Origin: an uncultured Prochlorococcus sp.
Lineage (GTDB): Bacteria > Cyanobacteriota > Cyanobacteriia > PCC-6307 > Cyanobiaceae
Length of the DNA stretch: 64,000 bases
NCBI GenBank assembly: GCA_902634515.1
Contig: CACPKH010000004.1
Span: 1-64,000 of the forward strand
Direction: 5' to 3'
The notes beneath the pieces were generated by a model. The model was given only the letters and a program-made list of their open reading frames with translations. It was not told where the DNA came from and made no database searches. Below are positions 9,747-20,135 of the stretch, one piece after another (position 1 is the stretch's first letter; the number at the start of each line of letters is the position of its first letter). The position numbers were made by a program, and so were the translations under genes.

Positions 9747-12700
9747 TTAGTACCTTATATAAATTTGAAATTCACTTTGCCAATTACCATTGTTATCTAA
9801 TGAACCTAGTACACCTAAATTTGGATTGAATTGATAAGTTACTGTGCCTTGCGGTGGAATATCATCTCGATTAGGGGTTACTTGAATTGAAAAATTAACT
9901 CGTTCAGTTACATCAATACCCATCTCAGTAACCCAAGCTTGTTGTGGAGACAAATCGTCCGAATTGACATTAGAATCACCTGCCTCAGTATTTATATTTT
10001 CGTTCACCCCGTCTTGTGGCCTTACAAAGGCTGGATATACAGAGAACTGTATCCTCTCACTTAATGTTCCAGCAAGATTACCAAGTACTGGAGAGACAAA
10101 GGATCTATTAAGAACATTTGCCAAGATTTCACTTTGGTTACCACCAAATAACATAGTCAAAGAATTCCCACCGATCAAATTAAGTAATTGGTTTTTAGGT
10201 AAAGAAGGTGTGCTACGAATTTGAAAATTATCTTCCAATCTATCTGCAAGACCAGTAGCAGAGATCTCAACTCGCACTAGTCTAGAACCACCAATACTCC
10301 CAGCACTAGAACCATTTAAGGCAAAGTCAGTTGAAGAAGCAAGATTACTAGGATCTTTGATAGTGTCAGAGACACGAGCAATCATTTTTAAATCAATAAA
10401 AGGAATAAATCCATTTGAAGGCGCAAATATTGCGACATTAGGTTCACGCTTATCAAGGTTAAAAGTAGTTGTAAATAGATTTACTCGGCCATTCTTTAAG
10501 AGAACAACCCCTTTTAGTTGAAGCTGCGAATCAAATGGACCATTAAGAGTTAAGAGACCCTCTGCATTGAATCTAGTAATTGGTTGCGAAACAATTCTAA
10601 AATCTTTTCCTAAATTAAGCTTTAGATTGTCAAAAGAAATAGAAGAAAGTTTTCTAGGAAAATTAGGTTTAAATAGTCTACTTGTAGATGAGTTTCTATT
10701 CTGAATAAACAAATCTAGAGGATCTCTCCTGTCCCAATACTGTTCAGGGAATCTGTTATTAACAAATCTATTTTTAGAGTTTTGTTGAGAATTAGAACTA
10801 CTGTTAGAAGCAAATCCAAAACGTTGAAGTAACAAAAGCCCCTTCTCAAGAAAAACGTCGCCACCAATTATCGGATTAATAACTGAGCCATTTAGAATTA
10901 ATTTAGATGAAAGTTTAAAAAGTGAACCATTGCGTTCAACCTCTAACCCAGAAACGTCTACAAGTAATGGATTCTTATTGGAAGGTTGACTTTTAAATAA
11001 AGAAAGTTCTCCTGTACTAGAGAGTTTCCCTTTGGATCCTATATCTGCCTCTAGCTTTACAACTTCTAGTCGATTAAAATCAAAAAGAATTTTCATAGTA
11101 AGATTCTTTATTTCTTTATCAAGAAATAAAAATTCACTATCCTTAATCATCAAGAAACCATTAGCTATTGGCTGATCTAAAGTGCCACGAATATATAGAC
11201 GTAAATCTGAATTCCCTGAAGGGACAGTAAATATTCCACCTGAGAGACCATCTAGGAAATTAAGTCCATCTCCATGGCTCTCAACCCTTAAATCAAATCT
11301 AGAAAGAGAGGTGAAAGGGATTTGACCAGAAATATTAACCGGTTCTTTAGAACTTAAAGCTCTAAATGCAACGTCTACATTAATACTTGAAGATGTAATC
11401 CAAATCTTACCTTTATCAAGAGTGAATGAACTTTCAGCTATAAGTCCTTTGTCTAAAACCAGGTCAGCTGTGACTTCGGGTGTTCCATCCTTTAATCGAT
11501 ATTTTCCAGTAATACCAATCATTCCACTTAAAGAAGATGGGACCTGCACAAATAGAGAAAGAAGTGAGATTGGAACATTTAGAAATGAAAACTCTCCACC
11601 ATCATTTCTTAATGGGCCATAAAATTTTGCAGAGAAAGGTTTTATTGCTTGTACATCAATGCTTTGCCCTTTCAACCAAACTTTGCCTGATGCATCTAAG
11701 TCAACGTTAATTTTTGAGAGTTCATTCCCTTGAAGTTCAACTACTCCATTTATGCGACCTTCAAGATCTCTTGGGTCAATAAAATTAGTTTTAGCTTTTA
11801 ATCTTTTGTTTTGTTCAACAGAAACTACCGAGAGTAACCAGTTCCTTAATTGATTATCAAGAGAATCAGGTCTTTTTATAGATAAGCCTTTTAAATCCTT
11901 AGCACTGCCTTGTGCTATTGGCTGTTCCTGGTTAAGTTCTGAAAGTTTAAAAACACTTTGTGTAATCCAACGAGGCGTAACATCATTTGCAACTGCTCTC
12001 GCCCAGATAGGTCCTCCTACTTCACCTTTAGCCGATATAGAGATTTGGCCTCTATCAGGAGGGAGTAACTCACTATTTAAAAAATAATCTTTGCCAGTAT
12101 AGCTACCTTTAATCCGCGCTTCTCTAAGTTGAAAGCCCAGGTAACGGGGAGAGGTATATGTAATATCACCTTCGATCAAGAATGGTTTTAAAGTAAAAAT
12201 ACCCTTACCATTAACTTTGCCAAAGATCCTTTTAGAACTTGTCTCTAAAAAAGAAGATAGTTCAATTCTATCGAGTCTAAACTCCTTAATATTCCACCCG
12301 TATGAATCTAATGAATTAGTGACATTAATTTCACCATCTAATCTAGAGAAGAGTAAGTTATCAAAAGACAAATTTGATTTAAAATTTGCTAATAATTTTC
12401 CAGGTACAGAAGCTCCAACGGGAGACATATTTAATTGAGCACCAGTACCGATAGATCCATTAAAAGTCCCACGCCACTTTTCTTGTAAGCTAGCCGATCC
12501 AATCTTTGGATTGTCAATTCCAATAGCGACATTAGTGTTAAGGGACTTCAAAGGCCCATACAGAGTTCCTTTGGCAGATACTTTGCCTGCAAAAGGCAGT
12601 CCAAGCATTGGCTTTAATTGAGCTAGGTTAATAGGCTTAAGGTTTACATTTGCAGTTAAGTCACCTAGGTCCAATCCATCTTGATTGAATGAAATAGGCA

Positions 12701-13709
12701 ATGAGGCATCTATAGCTAAATCAGAATTAGGGTAATCTATTAATCGAGTTGACGATTGAAAATCAAGAATCGAAGTTTTAGAGTCTTTTACTGAAATACT
12801 TCCACTTATCAAACTAAGCAAAGAACCATACTCCCACTCAGACTGGGATATTAGGATATTATTACGTCTACAATTAAGAGAAGTACCTTTAGAGGAAAGT
12901 GGTACCTTATTATTTGCCCGCCGAATGGTGACACTTTTAAAATCTACACCACCTTTGCAGTTAATGACTCCATCGATTAAGGATAGTTTAATATCTCCTT
13001 TAGCTATACCTTTTGCCTCCAAGTTATTTTGCCTAAGAAAAAGATCATTAAACATTAATAAGTTCAGATCATTAATACGAGCAGCCCCTTTGAACATGTA
13101 CTTGTTCCAATAAGTGCTGCCTTTTAAAACAAATGAGCCTTTTTCAAATAAATCAAATTTAAACCTGCCACTTACTCTCTTATCAAATAATTTTATAGAA
13201 GCATCTGTATTAACAGCTATTTCTAGATTTGAAGGTTCTATAAATATCCTTGAAGTTTCATCTAAACGAAGTCTCAAATCAAATTTAGGTAGTTGTGCAC
13301 TTTTTGGACTACCAAAAACCCAAAGAGCTTTCCCTCCATTGTCCTTAAGGTGAAGCTTTGCTTCAAGAGGCGTAAGAATAGCCACTGGTCGTCTATTGAT
13401 CAAAGACTCAATAGGAGCAAGTTGAACAGTTAAACCAGTTACACTTGCCGAAGAATTATCGTTATTCCCCTTGAGGAAAAATGAAGGACCAACTGAAACG
13501 CCCCAAGGCCTTAACCCTTGATATTGACCAATCTTCAATGAGTGTCCAAAGCGACGAGAGATTCTTCTTTCAAGTTTTGGTCTATAAACTTCAACTAACC
13601 TTTGAGCAAAGTTATCAAGAATAAAGTAACCAGAAAACCCAGCAAAAAATGTCAGCCCACCAATGAGCCAAAATCGCTTACCTTTAAACAACTTAAGTTC
13701 CACTCCCAT
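9747..13709 (-). CDS. tamB: TamB-like translocation/assembly protein (DUF490 C-terminus)
   Basis: A 1320-residue envelope protein of the TamB/AsmA-like superfamily, proposed in other bacteria to span the periplasm and support outer-membrane protein or lipid transport. It has one N-terminal membrane anchor (about residues 13-31), then a long beta-rich region of repeated short strands. The C-terminal DUF490-type segment, about the last 300 residues, includes LNLIGGNSLTMLFGG and ends with an aromatic-rich beta signature (FQIYIRY). No Omp85/TamA gene is adjacent. It is divergently arranged with the Ycf51 gene, 64 bases away. The function in cyanobacteria is inferred from the family. Confidence 0.85.
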   Translation of the reverse strand: MGVELKLFKGKRFWLIGGLTFFAGFSGYFILDNFAQRLVEVYRPKLERRISRRFGHSLKIGQYQGLRPWGVSVGPSFFLKGNNDNSSASVTGLTVQLAPIESLINRRPVAILTPLEAKLHLKDNGGKALWVFGSPKSAQLPKFDLRLRLDETSRIFIEPSNLEIAVNTDASIKLFDKRVSGRFKFDLFEKGSFVLKGSTYWNKYMFKGAARINDLNLLMFNDLFLRQNNLEAKGIAKGDIKLSLIDGVINCKGGVDFKSVTIRRANNKVPLSSKGTSLNCRRNNILISQSEWEYGSLLSLISGSISVKDSKTSILDFQSSTRLIDYPNSDLAIDASLPISFNQDGLDLGDLTANVNLKPINLAQLKPMLGLPFAGKVSAKGTLYGPLKSLNTNVAIGIDNPKIGSASLQEKWRGTFNGSIGTGAQLNMSPVGASVPGKLLANFKSNLSFDNLLFSRLDGEINVTNSLDSYGWNIKEFRLDRIELSSFLETSSKRIFGKVNGKGIFTLKPFLIEGDITYTSPRYLGFQLREARIKGSYTGKDYFLNSELLPPDRGQISISAKGEVGGPIWARAVANDVTPRWITQSVFKLSELNQEQPIAQGSAKDLKGLSIKRPDSLDNQLRNWLLSVVSVEQNKRLKAKTNFIDPRDLEGRINGVVELQGNELSKINVDLDASGKVWLKGQSIDVQAIKPFSAKFYGPLRNDGGEFSFLNVPISLLSLFVQVPSSLSGMIGITGKYRLKDGTPEVTADLVLDKGLIAESSFTLDKGKIWITSSSINVDVAFRALSSKEPVNISGQIPFTSLSRFDLRVESHGDGLNFLDGLSGGIFTVPSGNSDLRLYIRGTLDQPIANGFLMIKDSEFLFLDKEIKNLTMKILFDFNRLEVVKLEADIGSKGKLSSTGELSLFKSQPSNKNPLLVDVSGLEVERNGSLFKLSSKLILNGSVINPIIGGDVFLEKGLLLLQRFGFASNSSSNSQQNSKNRFVNNRFPEQYWDRRDPLDLFIQNRNSSTSRLFKPNFPRKLSSISFDNLKLNLGKDFRIVSQPITRFNAEGLLTLNGPFDSQLQLKGVVLLKNGRVNLFTTTFNLDKREPNVAIFAPSNGFIPFIDLKMIARVSDTIKDPSNLASSTDFALNGSSAGSIGGSRLVRVEISATGLADRLEDNFQIRSTPSLPKNQLLNLIGGNSLTMLFGGNQSEILANVLNRSFVSPVLGNLAGTLSERIQFSVYPAFVRPQDGVNENINTEAGDSNVNSDDLSPQQAWVTEMGIDVTERVNFSIQVTPNRDDIPPQGTVTYQFNPNLGVLGSLDNNGNWQSEFQIYIRY

Positions 13710-13773
13710 AGAGTGTTTTCTGCCTTAGGGGAGCAGACGAACTATAAGGAGTGAATCAATTGTTAACCAGTCA

Positions 13774-14325
13774 ATGTCATTTTCTCACCTTCTTGATCAA
13801 GCAATAATCTGGCTTTTATGGTCAGCCTTAGGGCTTGGAATAATTACAATAATAAGCTTCATAATTGGTTGGGGAGCAAAATTTCGTCTTGTAGGAGCAA
13901 CAATTTTCTCCCTTTTATTATCAGCTAGTTGCTGGGCCTTCGTCCAAAGTTATTCTCCGCCACAGACCTTCGAAGGTGCTATTTACACACCTATTGTTTA
14001 TGACAATGGGGACGACCTGGTAGTAGCACAAGCAAGAGATGATTTTCCAGAAGATTCTATAGATCCAACTCTTAAGCAAATAGCTGAAAATCTAAAAGGA
14101 GGAGGCAGGAATGGATCTAAAGTTAATGTGAAGATAAGAAAGCTTCCATTTATTAGCGACGGAATAAGTCAACCAGTCATAATAGGTGAAGCAATTAGAG
14201 ACATTGATGAAAACAAAACCATTACCTTTATAAGAGAGCAAGATAAAGAAGAAGAAAAAATTGAGTCAACAATGGATCAATTATTAGATGAAGAAATCAA
14301 CCAAATAAATGATGAAATTATCTAA
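13774..14325 (+). CDS. ycf51: Ycf51-family membrane protein
   Basis: This is a 183-residue protein resembling Ycf51 (DUF2518), a family shared by cyanobacteria and some algal plastids whose role is not established. Two hydrophobic segments lie near the N-terminus (about residues 10-32 and 38-55), followed by a soluble domain with the YTPIVYDNGDDLVVAQA region and an acidic C-terminal tail. The tail overlaps the start of the next gene by 17 bases, suggesting translational coupling. It is divergent from the TamB-like gene. The assignment rests on recognition of the family pattern. Confidence 0.78.
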   Translation: MSFSHLLDQAIIWLLWSALGLGIITIISFIIGWGAKFRLVGATIFSLLLSASCWAFVQSYSPPQTFEGAIYTPIVYDNGDDLVVAQARDDFPEDSIDPTLKQIAENLKGGGRNGSKVNVKIRKLPFISDGISQPVIIGEAIRDIDENKTITFIREQDKEEEKIESTMDQLLDEEINQINDEII

Positions 14326-14692
14326 TAACTTCCGAAACGAAGAAAAAGAACTACATTCACTAGGAATTATTACCTGGAAATCGATAATGGGATTAGAAGA
14401 CTCTCAAATAAATCAGCTTGCAAAAAATACTTTATGTACAACTAGGAATCTAAACCGTCTTAGATGTATAGCTATGCTTATCTGTGAAATGAATATTTCC
14501 CAAAAAGAGTCTGCATTATTAATACACTCAGGGATTTGCTCAGTTAAAGCTTTAGGAAATTTAACTCCTCAAGAACTAATAAATAAAACTGGTCGATTTG
14601 AGAGAATATTAAAAACAGGCAGGGAACCAATAATTGACCTTAAAAAAGCAAATAATTTAATAAAACAAGCGAAGGCTAGAGAAAAATTTTAA
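14309..14692 (+). CDS. DUF4332 domain protein (helix-hairpin-helix-like)
   Basis: A 127-residue protein resembling the DUF4332 family, which is built from helix-hairpin-helix-like repeats. Two candidate repeats are visible: one around LGIITWKSIMGLEDSQINQLA near the N-terminus, and one around IHSGICSVKALGNLTPQEL in the middle, each with the short turn typical of such motifs. This suggests DNA or nucleotide contact, but no enzymatic residues are evident. The start uses one of two adjacent ATG codons, overlapping the ycf51 tail by 17 bases. The function is unknown; coupling to Ycf51 is the only contextual clue. Confidence 0.65.
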   Translation: MMKLSNNFRNEEKELHSLGIITWKSIMGLEDSQINQLAKNTLCTTRNLNRLRCIAMLICEMNISQKESALLIHSGICSVKALGNLTPQELINKTGRFERILKTGREPIIDLKKANNLIKQAKAREKF

Positions 14693-14728
14693 CTAACCTT
14701 GCAAAATACTGTTTATTCAAGATAAGGT

Positions 14729-15022
14729 ATGAAAAGAGTTGACAAAGGGAAAAATTTGTACAAAATAAGTTTTCTACTAATTGTAGTCATTTCATCAATA
14801 CCTAGTTTAAAAGCACAATCAATGCTTCTTGAAAATGTAAAGCGAAATCCATCTGAAGCTATAGCATTATGCAAAAAGTTTAAAGAGCTAAATGCCAAAG
14901 GTATTTCATCAAGTTCTAAAGAAGTTATTAAAGCAATTGGAAGACAAAAGAATCTCAATGACACTGATGCAGAAATACTTTCTATCTATGTAATAGGTAT
15001 GAATTGTCCAGAAGTTAACTAG
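14729..15022 (+). CDS. Small exported protein of unknown function
   Basis: A 97-residue protein with a basic start, a hydrophobic core (about residues 12-26) and an SLKAQS sequence that would suit signal-peptidase cleavage near residue 30. The mature part is about 67 residues, helical in character, with two Cys (in LCKKF and MNCPEVN) that could form a disulphide in the periplasm or thylakoid lumen. It begins 36 bases after the DUF4332 gene and ends 13 bases before the CocE-like gene. I do not recognise the family. A convincing signal peptide supports it as a real gene. Confidence 0.65.
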   Translation: MKRVDKGKNLYKISFLLIVVISSIPSLKAQSMLLENVKRNPSEAIALCKKFKELNAKGISSSSKEVIKAIGRQKNLNDTDAEILSIYVIGMNCPEVN

Positions 15023-15035
15023 AATCGTTTAAATA

Positions 15036-16613
15036 GTGAGCAATATTCTTTCTAAAGAAGAAAAGTTGATTCTTAATGATGGGGTAGAACTACACTCGAC
15101 ATTATGGATGCCAAGCGAAGGTGGTCCATGGCCTGCATTATTAATGCGTCAACCTTATGCAAAAGAGATAGCATCAACAATTACATATGCCCATCCTCAT
15201 TGGTGGGCAAAGCATGGATATCTTGTAGTAATTCAAGACGTTCGTGGCCAAGGCCAATCAGGTGGGGTTTTTAAAGGGTTTAATCAAGAGTCATCTGATA
15301 CCAGTCAAACTCATAAATGGATAAGAAGCTTACCTCAGAATAATGGCCTTCTAGGTACATATGGATTCTCATATCAAGGCATTAGCCAATTATTAGCCGA
15401 CCCCAAAACTGAGCCTCCAGATTGTCTGGCTCCTGCAATGACAGGATTAAAAGAATGTGAGCACTGGAGCTGTGAAGGCGGTGCTTTTTGGTGGCAAATT
15501 GGATTGAGTTGGGGTTTGCAATTAGCATCTCAAAAACTTAAACGAGAGCAAAACTGGGATGGTTGGAATGAAATACGACTTAGCTTGGAGAACAAAACTT
15601 ATTTAAATATTGGTTCGGAATTATTAAAGAAATATGATCCAGAGGGTATGGCATATAAATGGTTAACACAATCAAACATTGATTCAGATAACTGGGTAAT
15701 TCATAAAAGCTTAAAAGAATGGCTTAAGAAACCAATGCTTCTAATAGGAGGCTGGTGGGATCCACACCTGAAAGGAATACTTGATATTTATCAACAATCT
15801 ATAAATGCAGGAGGGCATCCAGAGCTGCATATTGGTCCAGCCAGCCACCTCAACTGGTGGAAGGGTACACAACAACTTCATCTTGATTTTTTTAACAAAC
15901 ATCTAAAACCTTCTAACTGTCTTAAACAAAATCAAACTTCAAAAAGAATTTGGAATATCACAAATAAAACATGGTCTGATTCTAATGAGATTTCAACTAA
16001 ACCTCATTACTGGGGCTTATCAAGTCAAGGACTGGCTTGTATAGATACAAATGATGGGGAATTAACAGAACCATTACAAAGCAAAGGAGAAGTTGTTCTA
16101 GTTCATGACCCTTGGAGGCCTTGCCCATCAATTGGAGGGCATTTAGGGGAAAATCCTGGTATAGCAGACAGATCAAATATTGATAATAGAGCCGATGTAG
16201 CAACCTTTACGACTAAACCAATATCCAAAGTTTTGCAAATCGAAGGCCAACCAATCTTAGAAATATTTGCGAGTTCAGACCAAGAAGGATTTGATTTATT
16301 TGCTTCTCTTTCAATTATTGATGAAGACCTAAAAGAAGTCTTTCAATTATCAACTGGAATCACCCGAGTACTAGGGAATTCTGCCCAAAAGCCAATACTT
16401 CGCAAAATATTCCTTCAGCCTATATTTGCAGAAATAAAGGTCGGTACAAAAATAAGATTGTCATTATCAGCAGCAGCATGGCCGGCCATCGCAATTAACC
16501 CTGGACAGCTTGTTAATCCCCCTGGGCCTTCTAGTGCTTTATTTCTTGTTACTACAATCTATTTGCAATTAGAGAAATCAAAGTTGAGCATTTGTCCTGT
16601 TATAACTAAATAA
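15036..16613 (+). CDS. CocE/NonD-family hydrolase (peptidase S15-like)
   Basis: A 525-residue serine hydrolase of the X-Pro dipeptidyl-peptidase/CocE type, which cleaves acyl or peptide bonds. The N-terminal alpha/beta domain shows the oxyanion region RQPYAK, the DVRGQGQSGG turn (68-77) and the nucleophile elbow YGFSYQG with Ser at 112. Later come GGWWDPHLKG (Asp) and GPASHLNWW (His), which fit the remaining triad. The C-terminal part is the jelly-roll domain. Translation starts at GTG 15036. There is no signal peptide, so it is probably cytoplasmic. The natural substrate is unknown. Confidence 0.85.
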   Translation: MSNILSKEEKLILNDGVELHSTLWMPSEGGPWPALLMRQPYAKEIASTITYAHPHWWAKHGYLVVIQDVRGQGQSGGVFKGFNQESSDTSQTHKWIRSLPQNNGLLGTYGFSYQGISQLLADPKTEPPDCLAPAMTGLKECEHWSCEGGAFWWQIGLSWGLQLASQKLKREQNWDGWNEIRLSLENKTYLNIGSELLKKYDPEGMAYKWLTQSNIDSDNWVIHKSLKEWLKKPMLLIGGWWDPHLKGILDIYQQSINAGGHPELHIGPASHLNWWKGTQQLHLDFFNKHLKPSNCLKQNQTSKRIWNITNKTWSDSNEISTKPHYWGLSSQGLACIDTNDGELTEPLQSKGEVVLVHDPWRPCPSIGGHLGENPGIADRSNIDNRADVATFTTKPISKVLQIEGQPILEIFASSDQEGFDLFASLSIIDEDLKEVFQLSTGITRVLGNSAQKPILRKIFLQPIFAEIKVGTKIRLSLSAAAWPAIAINPGQLVNPPGPSSALFLVTTIYLQLEKSKLSICPVITK

Positions 16614-16662
16614 TTCAACAATATTGCACTTAATCATTTAAGCTCTTTTTTCCTGCTTTTAA

Positions 16663-18978
16663 GTGATGCCTACCAGTGTTATTGATAACTGGATGGCTAA
16701 TGAAGGCCAAAAACTAGCTGATTGCACGCACGACAATCCTTTTGGTGTTCTCGGAGCACATTCTTATAAGGATAAATGGGTAGTACGAATATGGATGCCA
16801 GAAGCAGAAGAAGTTGAGCTAGTAACTAAAAAAAAGAAAATAGCCTTATCAAATTCGAACCATCCTTGGATTTTTGAAGCTTTACTTGATAAGGATCCTG
16901 GCAGCAATTATCAATTAAAAGTTAATCGAGGAGGAATAAAGCATAAGCAATATGACCCTTGGTCATTTAGAGAAGAATGGATGGGAGAAATTGATAGACA
17001 TTTATTTGCACAAGGAAATCATCATCATATTTGGCGTCGAATGGGAGCCCACATCATTAAGAGAGATGGCATAAAAGGAGTGATTTTCTGCTTGTGGGCT
17101 CCTAATGCAAGAAGTATTTCAGTGATAGGTGACTTCAATTCATGGGATGGAAGACATCATCCAATGCAAAAAAGAATCGGTGGAATATGGGAATTATTTA
17201 TACCAGAAATGAAGGAGAAGATGCTATATAAATATGAAATAAGGACCCATGAAGGTCATTGTTATCAAAAAGCTGACCCATATGGACTTCATCATGAAGT
17301 CAGGCCTAAACAAAGCTCTGTAGTCTCCAAACTTGATAGTTATAAATGGAATGATGAAAAATGGATAAAAAAAAGAGAAAAGAAAGATCCTATAAATCAA
17401 CCAATTTCTGTATATGAAATGCATCTTGGTAGTTGGATGCATGATAGGAATGAAAACCCTTTTAAGGAAAAAGATGGAACCAATAGAGAGCCTGTTCCTG
17501 CAGCAGATCTGAAGCCAGGAACAAGGCTTCTAACTTATCCGGAATTGACAGACAAACTAATTCCATATGTAAAAGAAAGGGGGTTTACACATATAGAGTT
17601 AATGCCAATCTCGGAACATCCATTTGACGGATCATGGGGCTACCAAGTAACAGGATGGTATTCACCAACAAGCAGATATGGAAGTCCTGATGAATTTAAA
17701 ATTTTTGTAGACAAATGTCACGCTGAAGGTATAGGTGTAATTCTTGATTGGGTTCCTGGTCATTTCCCAAAAGACAGTCACGGTCTAGCTTTCTTTGATG
17801 GTTCTCACCTATATGAACACTCAGACCCAAGGATAGGTGAACATAAAGAATGGGGAACTTTAATTTTTAATTACAGTAGAAATGAAGTACGTAATTTCCT
17901 TGTAGCAAATTTAGTGTTTTGGTTTGATCAATTTCATATAGATGGAATTCGCGTTGATGCAGTTGCCTCAATGCTTTATAAAGATTACTTAAGGCCAGAA
18001 GGACAATGGATACCAAATGAAGATGGTGGTAATGAAAATATGGAAGCTGTGAAATTCTTACAACAAGCAAATCATGTGCTTTTCGAAAATTTTCCTGGTG
18101 TTCTTTCTATAGCGGAAGAGTCCACTACATGGCCAGGTGTTACAAAACCCACTGACATGGGAGGACTTGGATTCAACCTAAAATGGAATATGGGATGGAT
18201 GCATGACATGCTTGATTATTTTGAGATTGACCCATGGTTTAGGCAGTTTCATCAAAATAATGTGACTTTCTCAATTTGTTATAACTACACAGAAAATTTC
18301 ATGCTCGCATTAAGCCATGACGAGGTTGTACATGGAAAGAGTCATCTGCTTCACAAAATGCCAGGAGATGATTGGAGAAAATATGCAAATACAAGAGCCT
18401 TACTTACATATATGTGGACACATCCAGGGAAGAAAACAATTTTTATGGGAATGGAGTTTGGACAGCGGCAAGAATGGAATGTATGGGACGATTTACAATG
18501 GGACTTGTTGGAATATCAACCTCATAAGGGAATTCAAAGACTAATTGATGATTTAAATAAGCTCTATAAAGATGAACCAGCTTTATGGAAGGAAGATTTC
18601 AATGAATATGGATTTCAATGGATTGATTGTAAAGATAATAAAAACTCAGTAATTAGTTTTATGCGCAGAGAGCAAAGCCAAGGAGAATGGCTTGTTATCG
18701 TCGCAAACTTTACCCCAGAAAGCCACCCAAACTATAGGATTGGTGTTCCAGTAAAAGGATTTTACAAAGAGATCTTTAATAGTGATTCAGACAAATATGG
18801 TGGTTCAAATACAGGGAATATGGGCGGAAAGTATACAGATGACTGGAATATTCACGAATATAAGGACTCTCTTGACTTATCGCTTCCTCCTTTAAGCGTT
18901 CTTGTTTTTAAGCATGATCCAAATGGCAAACCTGTAAAGAAAGAATTACAGGGAAAAAAAGAAAAAACTAGAAAATAG
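16663..18978 (+). CDS. glgB: 1,4-alpha-glucan branching enzyme
   Basis: Introduces alpha-1,6 branches into glycogen. The 771-residue GH13 protein has an N-terminal extension, a CBM48 domain ([20 protein letters not shown]), and the catalytic barrel. The nucleophile Asp lies in [12 protein letters not shown] at residue 432, and the acid/base Glu in [10 protein letters not shown] at 485, the same 53-residue spacing as in the E. coli enzyme. [11 protein letters not shown] supplies the third active-site region. The start may be GTG 16663 or the next codon, ATG 16666. A charged Lys-rich tail ends the protein. With malQ and glk it marks active glycogen metabolism. Confidence 0.96.
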   Translation: MMPTSVIDNWMANEGQKLADCTHDNPFGVLGAHSYKDKWVVRIWMPEAEEVELVTKKKKIALSNSNHPWIFEALLDKDPGSNYQLKVNRGGIKHKQYDPWSFREEWMGEIDRHLFAQGNHHHIWRRMGAHIIKRDGIKGVIFCLWAPNARSISVIGDFNSWDGRHHPMQKRIGGIWELFIPEMKEKMLYKYEIRTHEGHCYQKADPYGLHHEVRPKQSSVVSKLDSYKWNDEKWIKKREKKDPINQPISVYEMHLGSWMHDRNENPFKEKDGTNREPVPAADLKPGTRLLTYPELTDKLIPYVKERGFTHIELMPISEHPFDGSWGYQVTGWYSPTSRYGSPDEFKIFVDKCHAEGIGVILDWVPGHFPKDSHGLAFFDGSHLYEHSDPRIGEHKEWGTLIFNYSRNEVRNFLVANLVFWFDQFHIDGIRVDAVASMLYKDYLRPEGQWIPNEDGGNENMEAVKFLQQANHVLFENFPGVLSIAEESTTWPGVTKPTDMGGLGFNLKWNMGWMHDMLDYFEIDPWFRQFHQNNVTFSICYNYTENFMLALSHDEVVHGKSHLLHKMPGDDWRKYANTRALLTYMWTHPGKKTIFMGMEFGQRQEWNVWDDLQWDLLEYQPHKGIQRLIDDLNKLYKDEPALWKEDFNEYGFQWIDCKDNKNSVISFMRREQSQGEWLVIVANFTPESHPNYRIGVPVKGFYKEIFNSDSDKYGGSNTGNMGGKYTDDWNIHEYKDSLDLSLPPLSVLVFKHDPNGKPVKKELQGKKEKTRK

Positions 18979-19083
18979 CTTTACTAATTCCAAAAAGGTG
19001 TGACGAAAAATATGCAGTAATACAGATTCATTAACTTTTTTAGTTCTCATTCAAGTAAATTTTGCGATTAAAGAACAAGACGT

Positions 19084-20130
19084 ATGACTAATTCCCTACC
19101 TTTATTGCTTCGCGCAGCCCGTGGCGAATCTGTAGAAAGACCACCTGTTTGGATGATGCGACAGGCAGGAAGGTATATGAAGGTATATAGAGACCTAAGA
19201 GATCGACATCCAAGCTTTAGAGAACGTTCTGAGAATCCAGATCTTTCTTATGAAATATCAATGCAACCTTTTCATTCATTCCAACCTGATGGAGTAATAC
19301 TTTTTTCAGATATTCTCACTCCACTTCCAGGGATGGGTATTGACTTTGACATTGTCGAAAGCAAAGGACCACTAATACAAGACCCTATAAGATCTATCAA
19401 CCAAATTAAATCCCTAAAGCATTTAAATCCAACTGAAAGTCTTCCCTTTGTCGGAGAAGTGCTTGGAAGGTTAAGAGAGAGTGTTGGGAACAAAGCAGCA
19501 GTTCTTGGCTTTGTAGGTGCTCCATGGACACTAGCGGCATATGTAGTAGAAGGTAAAAGCAGCAAGAATTACGCTGTCATCAAAGCGATGGCTTTTCAAG
19601 AGCCTGAGATTTTGCACGAATTACTAGATCATTTTGCAAAGTCAATTGCAACTTACCTCAAGTATCAAATTGACTCCGGAGCTCAGGTGGTTCAAATGTT
19701 TGACTCATGGGCTGGGCAGTTAAGCCCTGCTGACTACGATACTTTTGCTGCACCATACCAAAAGAAAGTTGTTGATCTCCTTAAAGAATCCCATCCAAAT
19801 ACACCTATTATTCTTTACATATCTGGAAGCGCTGGAGTTTTAGAAAGAATGGCTAAAACTGGAGTAGATATAGTTTCTCTTGATTGGACAGTTGATATGG
19901 CAGAAGGATGTGCTCGCCTGCCTGATTCAATCGGGATACAAGGAAATGTTGATCCAGGATTACTTTTTGGAAGCCATGAATGTATAAAAAATCGAATTAT
20001 AGATACAGTTGTAAAAGCAAAAGGCCGCAAGCATATTCTTAATCTTGGTCATGGAATACTTCCTGGCACACCAGAAGAGAATGCAAGAGTTTTCTTTGAA
20101 GTCGGCAAAAATGTTTCTGAATTAATTTAG
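19084..20130 (+). CDS. hemE: Uroporphyrinogen decarboxylase
   Basis: Converts uroporphyrinogen III to coproporphyrinogen III on the shared heme and chlorophyll pathway. The 348-residue protein starts with the family signature [14 protein letters not shown] (residues 20-33), in which Arg residues bind substrate carboxylates. It continues with [14 protein letters not shown] carrying the catalytic Asp, then [19 protein letters not shown] and the C-terminal [11 protein letters not shown]. The length is standard. It lies 105 bases after glgB and just 5 bases before an SDR gene, so those two are probably cotranscribed. Confidence 0.97.
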   Translation: MTNSLPLLLRAARGESVERPPVWMMRQAGRYMKVYRDLRDRHPSFRERSENPDLSYEISMQPFHSFQPDGVILFSDILTPLPGMGIDFDIVESKGPLIQDPIRSINQIKSLKHLNPTESLPFVGEVLGRLRESVGNKAAVLGFVGAPWTLAAYVVEGKSSKNYAVIKAMAFQEPEILHELLDHFAKSIATYLKYQIDSGAQVVQMFDSWAGQLSPADYDTFAAPYQKKVVDLLKESHPNTPIILYISGSAGVLERMAKTGVDIVSLDWTVDMAEGCARLPDSIGIQGNVDPGLLFGSHECIKNRIIDTVVKAKGRKHILNLGHGILPGTPEENARVFFEVGKNVSELI

Positions 20131-20135
20131 TAAAT

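Noticed and set aside
14713-14964. Minus-strand 83-codon frame opposite the small exported protein
   Set aside because: The plus-strand frame has a convincing signal peptide and fits the gene spacing; the minus frame is its shadow.
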